Shown in pieces: positions 43,159 through 51,992 of a DNA stretch of 64,000 nt. This DNA is from Burkholderia guangdongensis (GTDB taxonomy: Bacteria > Pseudomonadota > Gammaproteobacteria > Burkholderiales > Burkholderiaceae). Every line of letters starts with the position of its first letter. The first letter of the stretch is position 1. The stretch covers positions 186,001 to 250,000 of the forward strand of contig NZ_JACBNX010000016.1 of the NCBI RefSeq assembly GCF_013403875.1. The letters are read 5' to 3'. The position numbers and the translations under genes were made by a program. Below the pieces are notes generated by a model that was not told the origin of the DNA, did no database searches, and saw only the letters and a program-made list of their open reading frames with translations.

Positions 43159-44873
43159 CGACGCGCACGCACCTCGATACTGCCCCCGCGATTGTCGTGG
43201 GCGTATGGCGCGGGCGCTACTTGCGCTTCGCCGGTCAGCAGTTCGTGCTGCTCGCGGCACCCGCTCGCTCGGGCAAGGGCGTCGGCATCGTGATTCCGAA
43301 CCTGCTCAGTTTCCCCGATTCTGTCGTGGTGCTGGACATCAAGCAGGAAAACTATGCGGCCACGGCCGGCTTCCGCCGAGCGCACGGGCAGGATGTGTAC
43401 CTGTTCAACCCGTTTGCCGAAGATGGCCGCACGCATCGCTACAACCCGTTGTCAGCGATCTCGGATGGCTTGTTCCGGGTGGGCGACATCCTCGCGATCG
43501 GCTATGCGCTCTATCCGCCAGGTGGCCACGACGATTTCTGGAAGGATCAGGCGCGAAACCTGTTCCTCGGCATCGTGCTCCTGCTGTGCGAATGGCGTGA
43601 CGCGCGCCGGGCCGGCAGCGGGGCATCGATTCCCGACTTCCCGGTCACGATGGGCGAAGTGCTGCGGCAATCGTCGGGTAACGGCATGCCGGTCAAAACC
43701 TACCTGCAGCGGGCGCTGGTCCAGCATCGTGACCTGCTCTCGGGGCCGTGCGTCGATGCATTGAATCGTTTCCTGTCGAATGACGACAAGGTGTTGGCGA
43801 GTGTGTTGGCGACGTTCAACGCGCCGCTCACGATCTGGGCCAATCCGATCGTCGACGCGGCGACGAGCGCCAATGATTTCGACCTGCGTGATGTGCGCCG
43901 CCGTCGCATGTCGGTCTATATCGGCATCACGCCCGACCATCTGTCGGAAGCGGCACTGCTCGTCAATCTCGTGTTCTCGCAACTCGTCAACCTGAACACC
44001 AAGCAGTTGCCAGAAGCCGATGCCACGCTGAAATTCCAGTGCCTCGTGCTACTCGATGAGATGACCTCGATCGGGAAGATTCACATCATCGCGCGCGCGG
44101 TCGCCTATATGGCGGGTTACAACCTGCGCCTGCTGTCGATCGTCCAGTCGATCGCGCAACTCGAGTCGGTTTACGGGCGAGCCGATGCGCGCACCTTCAT
44201 CACGAACCACGCGATGCAGATTCTCTATGCGCCGCGCGAGCAGAAGGATGCGAACGACTACTCGGAAATGCTCGGCACGTTCACGGACCAGTCGCGCAGC
44301 GTGAGCCACCCCAGTGCGTTTTTCGGCGCCCGGGGTGGATCGAGCGAAAGCGTGTCGGAGCAGCGCCGGCCGCTGCTGTTGCCGCAGGAACTGAAGGAGC
44401 TCGGCCGCGACAAGGAAATCATCGTGCTCGAAAACACCAAGCCGATCCTGGCCGACAAGATCTGCTACTGGCGCGATCCCGAGTTTGCGGCGCGCGTCGT
44501 GGCCGCGCCATCGGTGCCCGCCATGAACCTGGCCCACTTCAGTGCAGTGGTCGAGCGCCGGCTGCGCGATCTGCATCCCGACGAGATCGATCCGGACGGC
44601 GCGGGGTTGATCCATCTGCCGCCCGAGTACCTGGAAGTGTTGCAGGCATGGGATCCGCGTGATCTGCCGCCGAACCTGGCCGACATCAGCGAGGAGGAGG
44701 CCGTGGCCTACGTCGAACGCCACTTCATGCTGCTTGGGGTGTCGGCGCGTCAGGTGGTGCAGGCGAGACGTCATCTGAGCGTGGACGATCTTGACGTGGC
44801 AGAACTCGATTTTGTTGAGCCGGCGCGGCATGCAACCGGGAACGGCCTGCCAGTCATGGGAGCCTTGCAATGA
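43155..44873 (+). CDS. virD4: Coupling protein (VirD4/TraG), ATPase portion
   Basis: 572 aa. Begins MTTRTHLDTAPAIVVGVW, then GQQFVLLAAPARSGKG with Walker A Lys41, Walker B LVLLDEMTSIGK, and the TraG/VirD4 C-terminal segments. It brings the relaxase-DNA complex to the secretion channel. The Walker A lies only ~35 residues from the start, so membrane anchoring must come from the preceding gene. Overlaps it by ATGA and the next gene by 4 bases. Confidence 0.92.
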   Translation: MTTRTHLDTAPAIVVGVWRGRYLRFAGQQFVLLAAPARSGKGVGIVIPNLLSFPDSVVVLDIKQENYAATAGFRRAHGQDVYLFNPFAEDGRTHRYNPLSAISDGLFRVGDILAIGYALYPPGGHDDFWKDQARNLFLGIVLLLCEWRDARRAGSGASIPDFPVTMGEVLRQSSGNGMPVKTYLQRALVQHRDLLSGPCVDALNRFLSNDDKVLASVLATFNAPLTIWANPIVDAATSANDFDLRDVRRRRMSVYIGITPDHLSEAALLVNLVFSQLVNLNTKQLPEADATLKFQCLVLLDEMTSIGKIHIIARAVAYMAGYNLRLLSIVQSIAQLESVYGRADARTFITNHAMQILYAPREQKDANDYSEMLGTFTDQSRSVSHPSAFFGARGGSSESVSEQRRPLLLPQELKELGRDKEIIVLENTKPILADKICYWRDPEFAARVVAAPSVPAMNLAHFSAVVERRLRDLHPDEIDPDGAGLIHLPPEYLEVLQAWDPRDLPPNLADISEEEAVAYVERHFMLLGVSARQVVQARRHLSVDDLDVAELDFVEPARHATGNGLPVMGALQ

Positions 44874-46726
44874 CGACGCCCTATGTGGATGAGACGGACC
44901 GCGCGCGTGCCGCGCTTGCGGTGATTCCAGCCGACGACTACGAGACTTGGGTCGACATGGCGTTCGCGCTCAAGCAGGGATTCGGCGACGAGGGTTTTGA
45001 AATCTGGGATGCGTGGAGCCGCACGGCCGCCAACTATAACGAGCGTGCGGCCCGGACCACGTGGCGCTCGGTCAGCGCGTCGGGTGGCAAGACGCTTGCC
45101 ACGCTGTTCTGGCAGGCGCGTCAGCACGGCTTTGACCTGAAGCGAACGAATTATCCGGATCGCATGACTGCGGTACTCGTCCCGTCTCCCGAGGTGTTGG
45201 CGCAGCGAACGCGCGAGGAGGCGCATCGGCAGGCACGCCACGCGGCTGTTGCCCGCGAGGCCATGTCGATCTGGCAGTGGGCGAGACCGGTCGGACCGGA
45301 GCACCCGTATCTCGTGCGCAAGCATCTCGAGCCGATGGACACGCTACGCGAGCTGGATGCACTGGAGCTGCGTGCCTTGCTCGGCTATACGCCGGCCAGC
45401 GAGGAAGAACCGTTGAATGGGCGCGTGCTGATCGTGCCCGTCTGGAACGGACCGATTTCGACACTGGAGTTGATCGACGAACACGGGCGGAAATCGTCAC
45501 TGGCCGGCGGCGTGAAGAAAGGCGGCTACTGGATGACGGAGCCGACGCTGGTTCCGACCAACGAATCGTCGCGGATCCTGGTCGCCGAGGGCATGGCGAC
45601 GGCACTGTCCGCTTCACGCGCGACAGACTGGTTCGCGGTCGCAGCGCTGTCGAGCGGGAATCTGAGGTTGGTGGCGCAGAACCTGCGCGAACGATATCCC
45701 GATGCGGATCTGATCGTGCTGGGCGAACTGGGCAGTGGCGAGGTGCAGGCCCGGCAGGCTGCGGAAGCGGTGCAAGCACGCGTGGCGTGGCCAGCGTTTG
45801 CTGCCGACGCACGCATCGACGACAAGGTACCGACCGATTTCAGCGACATGGCGGTGTTATCGGGCTTCGATGCCGTTGGCGCACACCTGCGCGCTGCGGT
45901 CCGCTCTGTCGTGGAGCCGGAGGGGCAGCCGGGTGCCTCCACCGCGTTCGGCATGACCCTGGTTGAGGTGGACGAGCGTGAGGAGGACGGAAAGATGAGC
46001 AACGTTAAGGAAAAACTGCTGGCCGACCAGGAAGGGACGCCGCGGCGCCGGTCCTCGAAGCGCAGTAAGCCGAAACAGGCCGCACTAGATGTGTCGGCAA
46101 CGGACGGTGCATCCGGTTCGGCGCCGCCAGCGGTGAAGCCTCCTCCCAGTGCGTCGCCGGCTGCTGCTCCACCGGTTGCGGATCCGCCGCGGTTTGCGTC
46201 GACGCGCCCGCCGGTCGGCGAGCCACTGTTTGGCGTGGGCGACGTTCCCAACGAGGTCAGGGCGTTGGCCGAACACCGGTTCGGCTCGCCGCTCAGGATG
46301 GGGACGCCGCGCGAGAACGGCGGGCCGTATCGCGGCGAGGTGTTCAACACGGAACACTACCTGATCCAGGAAGTCGCGACGCGCAGCGTGGTGTTTCACC
46401 GCAAGGACCAGATGACGTTTGTGTCCGAGCGCCTGAAATGGATGGACGAAAACGCGCGGCTGAACGGATCCGAGTTGCAGGTGGGTTACGACGGTGGTCA
46501 GGCGAAGGTCTATCCATGGGACCGCGCACGCGATTTGCTGGAGCGTGCCGTCGGCTCGCTGAAGAAATCCGCTCGCGAGCTGAATTACAGCCCCAATCTG
46601 GAGGGGATGCTCGACCAGTTGCAGGCGAGATCCTGGGCACGTATCCGGGAGGCACGGACGGCCGCACTGGAGAAATCCCGAGAGCAGGATGCGTCCCGGG
46701 AAGCGGGTTCGGCGCCTGACCGATGA
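44870..46726 (+). CDS. Toprim-domain primase/helicase-loader-like transfer protein
   Basis: 618 aa. A PriCT_2-like N-terminal domain (VIPADDYETWVDMAFALKQG...), then a Toprim_3-like fold with ILVAEGMATALSASRATDW and DADLIVLGELG, a disordered Pro/Ala-rich linker (~residues 375-455), and a C-terminal KfrB-like domain (YRGEVFNTEHYLIQEVATRS...HRKD). Plasmid primases of this kind prime the transferred strand in the recipient. Translation is coupled to the coupling protein gene. Confidence 0.85.
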   Translation: MTTPYVDETDRARAALAVIPADDYETWVDMAFALKQGFGDEGFEIWDAWSRTAANYNERAARTTWRSVSASGGKTLATLFWQARQHGFDLKRTNYPDRMTAVLVPSPEVLAQRTREEAHRQARHAAVAREAMSIWQWARPVGPEHPYLVRKHLEPMDTLRELDALELRALLGYTPASEEEPLNGRVLIVPVWNGPISTLELIDEHGRKSSLAGGVKKGGYWMTEPTLVPTNESSRILVAEGMATALSASRATDWFAVAALSSGNLRLVAQNLRERYPDADLIVLGELGSGEVQARQAAEAVQARVAWPAFAADARIDDKVPTDFSDMAVLSGFDAVGAHLRAAVRSVVEPEGQPGASTAFGMTLVEVDEREEDGKMSNVKEKLLADQEGTPRRRSSKRSKPKQAALDVSATDGASGSAPPAVKPPPSASPAAAPPVADPPRFASTRPPVGEPLFGVGDVPNEVRALAEHRFGSPLRMGTPRENGGPYRGEVFNTEHYLIQEVATRSVVFHRKDQMTFVSERLKWMDENARLNGSELQVGYDGGQAKVYPWDRARDLLERAVGSLKKSARELNYSPNLEGMLDQLQARSWARIREARTAALEKSREQDASREAGSAPDR

Positions 46727-46783
46727 GGTATGGCAGCACGGTCTCCACGTGCTATGCCGAACTTGAGAATGCGAGGGTGTGAC

Positions 46784-48307
46784 ATGGCTCAGACAACTTC
46801 CGCTCACGAGGCCGATCCGGTCATCAACGTGATTGAACAGGACATGCCAGGCAACAGTGGCGGCCCGGCATCGTTGGACGAACGTCGGGACAGGCTCGAA
46901 TCGGCCGCGATGGACGCCGTATCCGCCCGGCGCCGACGTGAGTTCGACGCTGCTCGCGCGAGATTGCGTGATCAGGTGATCCGTGACGATGCCGCCACGA
47001 CGCGACAGGTCGAGACTCGATCGCCACCGGGAACGACGGCCGAGGTGGATCGGGGGAGTGCACCGCTCGACCAGCCGCCCGAACGCGTGCGCAAGCGCTA
47101 TCTGCGCGCGGGGAATCAGTATTTCCTGAAGGATGCCCCGTATCAGCTTGCGTTCGAGGATCTGGGGCCGTACCTCGTCACCGAACACAACCGGCCGGAC
47201 GTGGTCGAGTCGATGATCGACATGGTGCATGCGAAGTCGTGGGGCCGCATTCGCGTGTCGGGCCACGAGGTATTTCGTAGCGAGGTGTGGCTGCAGGGCA
47301 CGCTGCTCGGCATTGACGTGAGCGGCTACGAGCCGAAAGCGGCGGACCTGGCCCGTCTGGCGGATGCCCGGCAGGCGCGGCTGGAGAATCGCATCGAGGT
47401 GGCGGCGGAGGTCGGGGCGACGGCTGCCGCGAGCGTGCAGGGGCGTGCGGATGATCGGCCCGTGGCCTCGGCCGCGCCTCATATCGGTGCTGGCGCGGCC
47501 GTCAACGGAACCTCACCCTCTGCGCCAAAACATGATGACGTTTCGGCGTTGCGCATCCCTGTAGCAAACCGGAACACTGCAAACGACGAGCCCGACGCTC
47601 CGCGGCGGTACGTCGGCGAGTTGCGCGAGCACGGTGGCGCGCCGTACCTGCACAATCCTGCGCGTAGCGACTCGTATTACGTGGTCTTCCGCGACGAGGC
47701 AGGAATCGATCAGGCGGTATGGGGTGTGGACCTCGAACGTGCCATGCGCGAAGCGAGAGCCGAGGTTGGGCAGCCTGTGACACTCGAAAACCTCGGCAAA
47801 CGCCTCGTGACTGTGCGCGTACCGATCTTCGATGACGAAGGGAGGGTGATCGGCGAGGAGGATAAGGACGTTTATCGCAATACCTGGCAGGTGGAGGTCG
47901 TGCAGCGGGACCGTGGTGCTTCTGTCTCGGAGAAGCCAGACAATCCGCCGGGCGGCGAAGCCCGATCTGCTGACTCACAGGTTGTGCCTGTCGAGGAGCA
48001 GCAACTGCATCACCGGCGCGACGCGCGATATTCGGACAGCGAACGGGCATTGCATCTCGCCGTGCTGACGGCATCTATGCGCGAGCAGGGTTTCAGCGAG
48101 CGTTCCGTTGCCCGCGTGCAGCAGCGTGCTGAACGCATGCTGGTTGCGTTCCAGAGCGAGGGCATTCCGGTCCCGATGCCGAAGGTATTCGATCCGAACG
48201 CGCCATCGGGCCGGGATCGTCGTAGACGTCCTGCTCCAGAGCGCACGCCGGCTCGGGAGATCGAACGGACGCCAGTTGAACCCTCGTCCCCGTCACCGTC
48301 TCGTTGA
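46784..48307 (+). CDS. LPD7/relaxase-tail-like protein
   Basis: 507 aa. LPD7 domain (RYLRAGNQYFLKDAPYQLAF...HAKSWGRIRVSGHEVFRSEV; residues ~110-190), then a domain like that found after LPD7 in large relaxases (VWGVDLERAMREARAEVGQP ... YRNTWQVEVV; ~290-390) and a charged C-terminus. In other systems these domains are fused to the relaxase; here they stand alone, with the short relaxase two genes downstream. Probably acts on DNA in the relaxosome. ATG chosen at the start of the acidic N-terminus. Confidence 0.75.
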   Translation: MAQTTSAHEADPVINVIEQDMPGNSGGPASLDERRDRLESAAMDAVSARRRREFDAARARLRDQVIRDDAATTRQVETRSPPGTTAEVDRGSAPLDQPPERVRKRYLRAGNQYFLKDAPYQLAFEDLGPYLVTEHNRPDVVESMIDMVHAKSWGRIRVSGHEVFRSEVWLQGTLLGIDVSGYEPKAADLARLADARQARLENRIEVAAEVGATAAASVQGRADDRPVASAAPHIGAGAAVNGTSPSAPKHDDVSALRIPVANRNTANDEPDAPRRYVGELREHGGAPYLHNPARSDSYYVVFRDEAGIDQAVWGVDLERAMREARAEVGQPVTLENLGKRLVTVRVPIFDDEGRVIGEEDKDVYRNTWQVEVVQRDRGASVSEKPDNPPGGEARSADSQVVPVEEQQLHHRRDARYSDSERALHLAVLTASMREQGFSERSVARVQQRAERMLVAFQSEGIPVPMPKVFDPNAPSGRDRRRRPAPERTPAREIERTPVEPSSPSPSR

Positions 48308-48315
48308 GGTGAATC

Positions 48316-48852
48316 GTGGTCGTGCGCGAGCGTTTGTGCGTCGAACTCGGGGCAACCAGGTTGCGCTGGGACGACTGGTGTGCGCATCGTGGTTTGACGG
48401 CGGGCGAAGGCGTGCGCCAGTTGATCGTGACCGCCATCCGCGACGACGCGGATTGGGAGCCCGAATCGATCATGCCGGGCCCGCTCAGGCCGATCGTCGG
48501 GGAGCGACGCAGTCGCGTCGAAATCCGGCTGACTGTTTCGGAACTGAACGCGGTCGAGCAGCGCGCGGCTGCGTTGGGTCTGAGTGGGAATCGCTGGATC
48601 GTGTCGCTGGTCCGAGCGCAATTGACGCGGGAGCCGCAGTTGGGCGAGCACGAGATGCGTGTGCTGTCCGCATCCAGTCAGCAACTTGCCGGGATCAGCC
48701 GCTTGCTGGGCCAGCTTGCGCGTGCCGGTGGGGCCGAGCTTGCGTGTCATGAACTGACGCGCGATTGGGCGGATATGCGAAAACACATTGACGACCACCT
48801 GCGTGCGACGGCGGCCGTCATCCGCGCCAACCTCGATCGATGGAGCCGCTGA
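48316..48852 (+). CDS. MobC-like mobilisation/relaxosome accessory protein
   Basis: 178 aa. The central part RSRVEIRLTVSELNAVEQRA...SGNRWIVSLVRAQL is a ribbon-helix-helix pattern, followed by helices typical of MobC (ISRLLGQLARAG). Such proteins bind oriT and help the relaxase reach the nic site. GTG start with GAGG six bases upstream; directly upstream of the relaxase gene. Confidence 0.75.
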   Translation: MVVRERLCVELGATRLRWDDWCAHRGLTAGEGVRQLIVTAIRDDADWEPESIMPGPLRPIVGERRSRVEIRLTVSELNAVEQRAAALGLSGNRWIVSLVRAQLTREPQLGEHEMRVLSASSQQLAGISRLLGQLARAGGAELACHELTRDWADMRKHIDDHLRATAAVIRANLDRWSR

Positions 48853-48853
48853 C

Positions 48854-49867
48854 ATGCCTTACCCGAAAATCTACATCGATGCGATGCTTCTGAACTGGGG
48901 CGACCGCCTGTTTCAGGAGCCGCTGCGACATGCGCGTGCGTTGCGGCTTTCCCGCGCGGGTATTCGAGACGAGGCCGCTCGAATGCGGGCCCAGGTCGCC
49001 CGCACGCTCAGGCGTACCCCGGAGGTCATGGTCAAGATCACGAACAAGGCGGCCAGTGCGCAGGGTATGCGTGCAGTGCGTCGGCATTTGCGCTATATCT
49101 CCCGTAACGGCAGGATCGAACTGGAAGACCAGCATGGCGACCGCATTGCTGGCAAGGACGCACTGCGCGATCTCACGACGACTTGGCAGCTCGGCGGGTG
49201 GGGTATCCCGGAGACCAGTACGCGGCGCGAGGTTTTCAACATCCTGTTGTCGATGCCGCCGGGAACGGACCGGCAGGCGGTGCGTGATGCGGCGCGGGAC
49301 TTCGCGGCGCTCGAGTTCGGCGACGGCCGCGCGTATGTCTTCGCGGCGCACGACGACGAGGCGCATCCACATGTGCACCTGAGTGTCCAGGTACGTGGTC
49401 CGGACGGTCGTCGTCTGAATCCTCGCTACAAGGATCTTCAGCGATGGCGCGAGCGTTTTGCGGAGAAGCTCCGAAAGCACGGTGTTGAGGCGAATGCAAC
49501 GCCCCGGCGCGCGCGTGGCGTGACGCAACGGTATCCGAAGCCGGCCGTCGTCCATATGATCGCGCGCGGCGAAACGCCGAGCTACTGGAAACCGCTGCCG
49601 ACCGACGCTCAGCGCGACGCAGGATGGGTAGCACAGGGCGGTGTATTCGCCGCCTGGCGAGAGATGGCCTACGCAATGGCGAGGTCGCGTGCGCGTGAGG
49701 ATCGCACGATGGCCGTTGAAATGGCGTACTTCGTTGGATCCATGCCAGTGCAACGGGACAGGCCGGTGGTGGGGCGTGACCGGGATGACGGGTGCGAGCA
49801 GCCGAATCGCCTGGCGCCAGATACGGTAGATCGCTCAGACGACACCAGGCCGGATGTGGAGCGCTGA
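48854..49867 (+). CDS. Relaxase, MOBP-type (VirD2/MobA-like nuclease domain)
   Basis: 337 aa. N-terminal nuclease domain: VRRHLRYISRNG, then the metal-binding histidine motif HDDEAHPHVHL (His166, His171, His173, His175). It nicks oriT and pilots the strand through the T4SS. It is short, with no primase, helicase or LPD7 tail; those functions are on neighbouring genes. Starts 1 bp after the MobC-like gene. Confidence 0.88.
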   Translation: MPYPKIYIDAMLLNWGDRLFQEPLRHARALRLSRAGIRDEAARMRAQVARTLRRTPEVMVKITNKAASAQGMRAVRRHLRYISRNGRIELEDQHGDRIAGKDALRDLTTTWQLGGWGIPETSTRREVFNILLSMPPGTDRQAVRDAARDFAALEFGDGRAYVFAAHDDEAHPHVHLSVQVRGPDGRRLNPRYKDLQRWRERFAEKLRKHGVEANATPRRARGVTQRYPKPAVVHMIARGETPSYWKPLPTDAQRDAGWVAQGGVFAAWREMAYAMARSRAREDRTMAVEMAYFVGSMPVQRDRPVVGRDRDDGCEQPNRLAPDTVDRSDDTRPDVER

Positions 49868-50127
49868 TGCCGGGAGGGCGTGAGGGCCATACCTATCGCG
49901 CTGTGGATCAGAGGGAAGCGTATTTGCCGGGCTGGTCGAGCATGCTGAAATCCAGCATGCGGTCGGCGGCGCGGTGTTCGCTGCACCGCGCGGGGAACTG
50001 ATCTTCTATAGTTGGAACAGGGCGGATGACCCAGCAGGGCCGTTTTGACGGTGGCCTTGATCGGACGGCGAGGAGACTGCTCGTGGTGGGGCGACTCGAG
50101 GCTGCAGTCTCGGGTCGCCGGATTCAT
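49868..50127 (+). other. Region after the relaxase gene, with hairpin
   Basis: 260 bp. A 44-codon frame begins at 49867 (overlapping the relaxase stop) and ends at 50001; no resemblance. Within it lies a perfect hairpin GCATGCTG-aaatc-CAGCATGC (49940-49960), which may end the transfer transcript or belong to a transfer-related site. Confidence 0.4.
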
Positions 50128-50556
50128 TCACCGATCGATAAACCACACCGGCCCTGCCTTGAATGTCGCGAAGAGCAGAAACAGCAGGGTGATCGCGAGA
50201 AGCGGGATGCCGTAGAGTGCCACCGGGAAAAACAGTACGAGTTGGAGAGCCGATCCGCCCGCACCATACGGCAGATTCGTGTCCCGGATGTTCTCGTAGA
50301 TCAGCCAGACGACTGCTGCGAGACCCGTTGCCATGAGGACGATGCAGCCCGACGTCGGCTCATGATGCAGGAAGGCTGTGCCCCACGCGACGTATCCCCA
50401 CCAGAGAAAATTGATGCCGATGGCCGCGAGCCAGAATCCTCGTGCTGTGAAAAAGCTGTAGTCGAACCGACGTCGGCAGTGGCGGCCGAAGAGCTGGGTA
50501 CCCTTCGCAATTCCGACAACTGCACCAAGGATAATCGCAAGTTTCAGAAGCTCCAT
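50128..50556 (-). CDS. Small membrane protein
   Basis: 142 aa with four probable membrane helices (residues ~5-20, 39-60, 68-88, 104-135). No known family. It faces the relaxase gene (convergent). Its 5' side is unusually A+T-rich (about 50640-50760). Confidence 0.6.
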   Translation of the reverse strand: MELLKLAIILGAVVGIAKGTQLFGRHCRRRFDYSFFTARGFWLAAIGINFLWWGYVAWGTAFLHHEPTSGCIVLMATGLAAVVWLIYENIRDTNLPYGAGGSALQLVLFFPVALYGIPLLAITLLFLLFATFKAGPVWFIDR

Positions 50557-50751
50557 GGAATACTCTCCCGGATATTGACTCGATCACGTTGCTTGTGCGG
50601 TTGCTTGGGAATGACTGGCAGAAAAGATGGGATATAGATCGCCATTTATTCAATAATAGATGGTCATTCCGAAAATGCAACGATCCCTATTTATGGTTAT
50701 TCTTTTAATTTTTGTTCTTGTCGATTTTTTCTTACTGGAGCAGAAAATTTT

Positions 50752-51297
50752 TTACCAGGAGCGAAGCTGCTGGCGGATGAGCACGACGTCGATACAGAGT
50801 GAGCCGATGCTCAACAGTTTCGACATGTCTTGTTGTAGAGCGTGGTCGTATAGATCCAGAAGTAACTGGCTCCACGGTTCGCTATGACGGGCGTCAGAGA
50901 TTTTTGTGCGTATGCTGGCACGTGATGAATGTCCATTTCGATCGAATTTGGACAAGATGGGAATATCGATCTGGGCAACGATTTGGTTGTCTCTCGCCAG
51001 AAAGACCACGGACGCGATGAGTTCAACGTCTTCGTCCAGGTGCCCATCAGCCGTATGACGCTCCTGAGCAACGGCAAGACTATAGGACAACACCATGTCT
51101 TTGCCGCGTTGGCTGATCCAGTGCTCGGCCCGTTTCAGCTCCTCGTTGAGCATCTGCAGGCGACCGTATTCCTGCTCAGTCAATGCCGAGTGGCGCTCGC
51201 CTGAAGGGAAGGGGGCTGACATTCGTTCCATACCTGGCACCTGATGACGGGACACCGGACTTGCCTTGGGCCGGCCGTCGCTGTCCAGTCTTCTCAT
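50752..51297 (-). CDS. Hypothetical protein divergent to XRE regulator
   Basis: Up to 181 aa; a start at the internal Met of MERMSAPFPSGERHS (about 159 aa) is possible. Helical N-terminal part (LTEQEYGRLQMLNEELKRAE), then an acidic alpha/beta part. No domain recognised. It shares a 90-bp promoter region with the XRE gene, which carries two matching operators, so it is probably controlled by that protein. Confidence 0.55.
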   Translation of the reverse strand: MRRLDSDGRPKASPVSRHQVPGMERMSAPFPSGERHSALTEQEYGRLQMLNEELKRAEHWISQRGKDMVLSYSLAVAQERHTADGHLDEDVELIASVVFLARDNQIVAQIDIPILSKFDRNGHSSRASIRTKISDARHSEPWSQLLLDLYDHALQQDMSKLLSIGSLCIDVVLIRQQLRSW

Positions 51298-51311
51298 CCG
51301 AGTCCTCTGTA

Positions 51312-51328
51312 ACTACGAAAATCGTAGT
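51312..51328. promoter_or_regulatory. XRE operator O1
   Basis: ACTACGA-AAA-TCGTAGT: perfect 7-bp arms with a 3-base spacer, between the divergent starts at 51297 and 51387. Confidence 0.7.
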
Positions 51329-51345
51329 ATCTGGCTTGGTTTTTT

Positions 51346-51362
51346 GCAACGATATTCGTAGC
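51346..51362. promoter_or_regulatory. XRE operator O2
   Basis: GCAACGATATTCGTAGC matches O1 at 12 of 17 positions, including both inner half-sites ACGA and TCGT. Its centre is 34 bp from that of O1, about three helical turns, so both sites face the same side of DNA. Confidence 0.65.
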
Positions 51363-51386
51363 TTCGCTTGCATCGAGCTACCATGA

Positions 51387-51704
51387 ATGTCTGCTGCGCA
51401 ATCGGTATTTGGAACGCGGCTAAAGGAGGCTCGCCTGAAGACCGGGCTATCTCAGAAGCAGCTCGGAATCGAGGCGGGGCTGGATCCCTTTGTCGCCAGC
51501 ACACGCGTTAACCGCTACGAACTTGGCATTCACAAGGTGGATTACACCTTTGCCGTTCGTCTTGCGGAGGTGCTGCATGTCCCAGTCGCGTTTTTTTACG
51601 CTAACGATGACGAATTGGCTCGCCTGATTTTCGCGTTTGGCCGACTGTCGAATACGCAGCGCAGCAAACTCGTGTCGCAGGCTGAGGCTTGGGCGGCCGA
51701 GTAG
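51387..51704 (+). CDS. XRE-family helix-turn-helix regulator
   Basis: 105 aa. FGTRLKEARLKTGLSQKQLG...TRVNRYELGIHKVDYTF is a classical Cro/CI-type HTH (residues ~8-65), followed by VPVAFFYANDDELARLI. Probably a repressor of itself and of the divergent gene through the two operators just upstream. Confidence 0.9.
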   Translation: MSAAQSVFGTRLKEARLKTGLSQKQLGIEAGLDPFVASTRVNRYELGIHKVDYTFAVRLAEVLHVPVAFFYANDDELARLIFAFGRLSNTQRSKLVSQAEAWAAE

Positions 51705-51992
51705 AGGTACCTGGCCGGGACCATCACCGTTGTCCGATTACGGCGTGAGAGACTTAAAACGACCCAACTCGGTCATTCCGTCGCGTTTGCTGTTGACGCC
51801 CGCTTCCAAAGGACCTCGGTCATTCGATTTGGCGATATGGTCGGTGGATTATCGGTCTTTGCGGTCGCTCGACGTGTCTCGCCAGACTGTCGGCAATATC
51901 ACAGGTTGCCCTCTGATGGATTCGTATCCAACAAATGGTACTTCCTTAACTTGTGAATGATCGGCTACGCAAAGTTTAGTCAGACTGTCCAG
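51705..51992 (+). other. Gap before minus-strand cargo genes
   Basis: 288 bp between convergent genes; nothing recognised. Confidence 0.3.

Noticed and set aside
49940..49960. Hairpin after the relaxase gene as the oriT
   Set aside because: A perfect short hairpin but no nic-like sequence next to it; kept only as a hairpin in the gap description.
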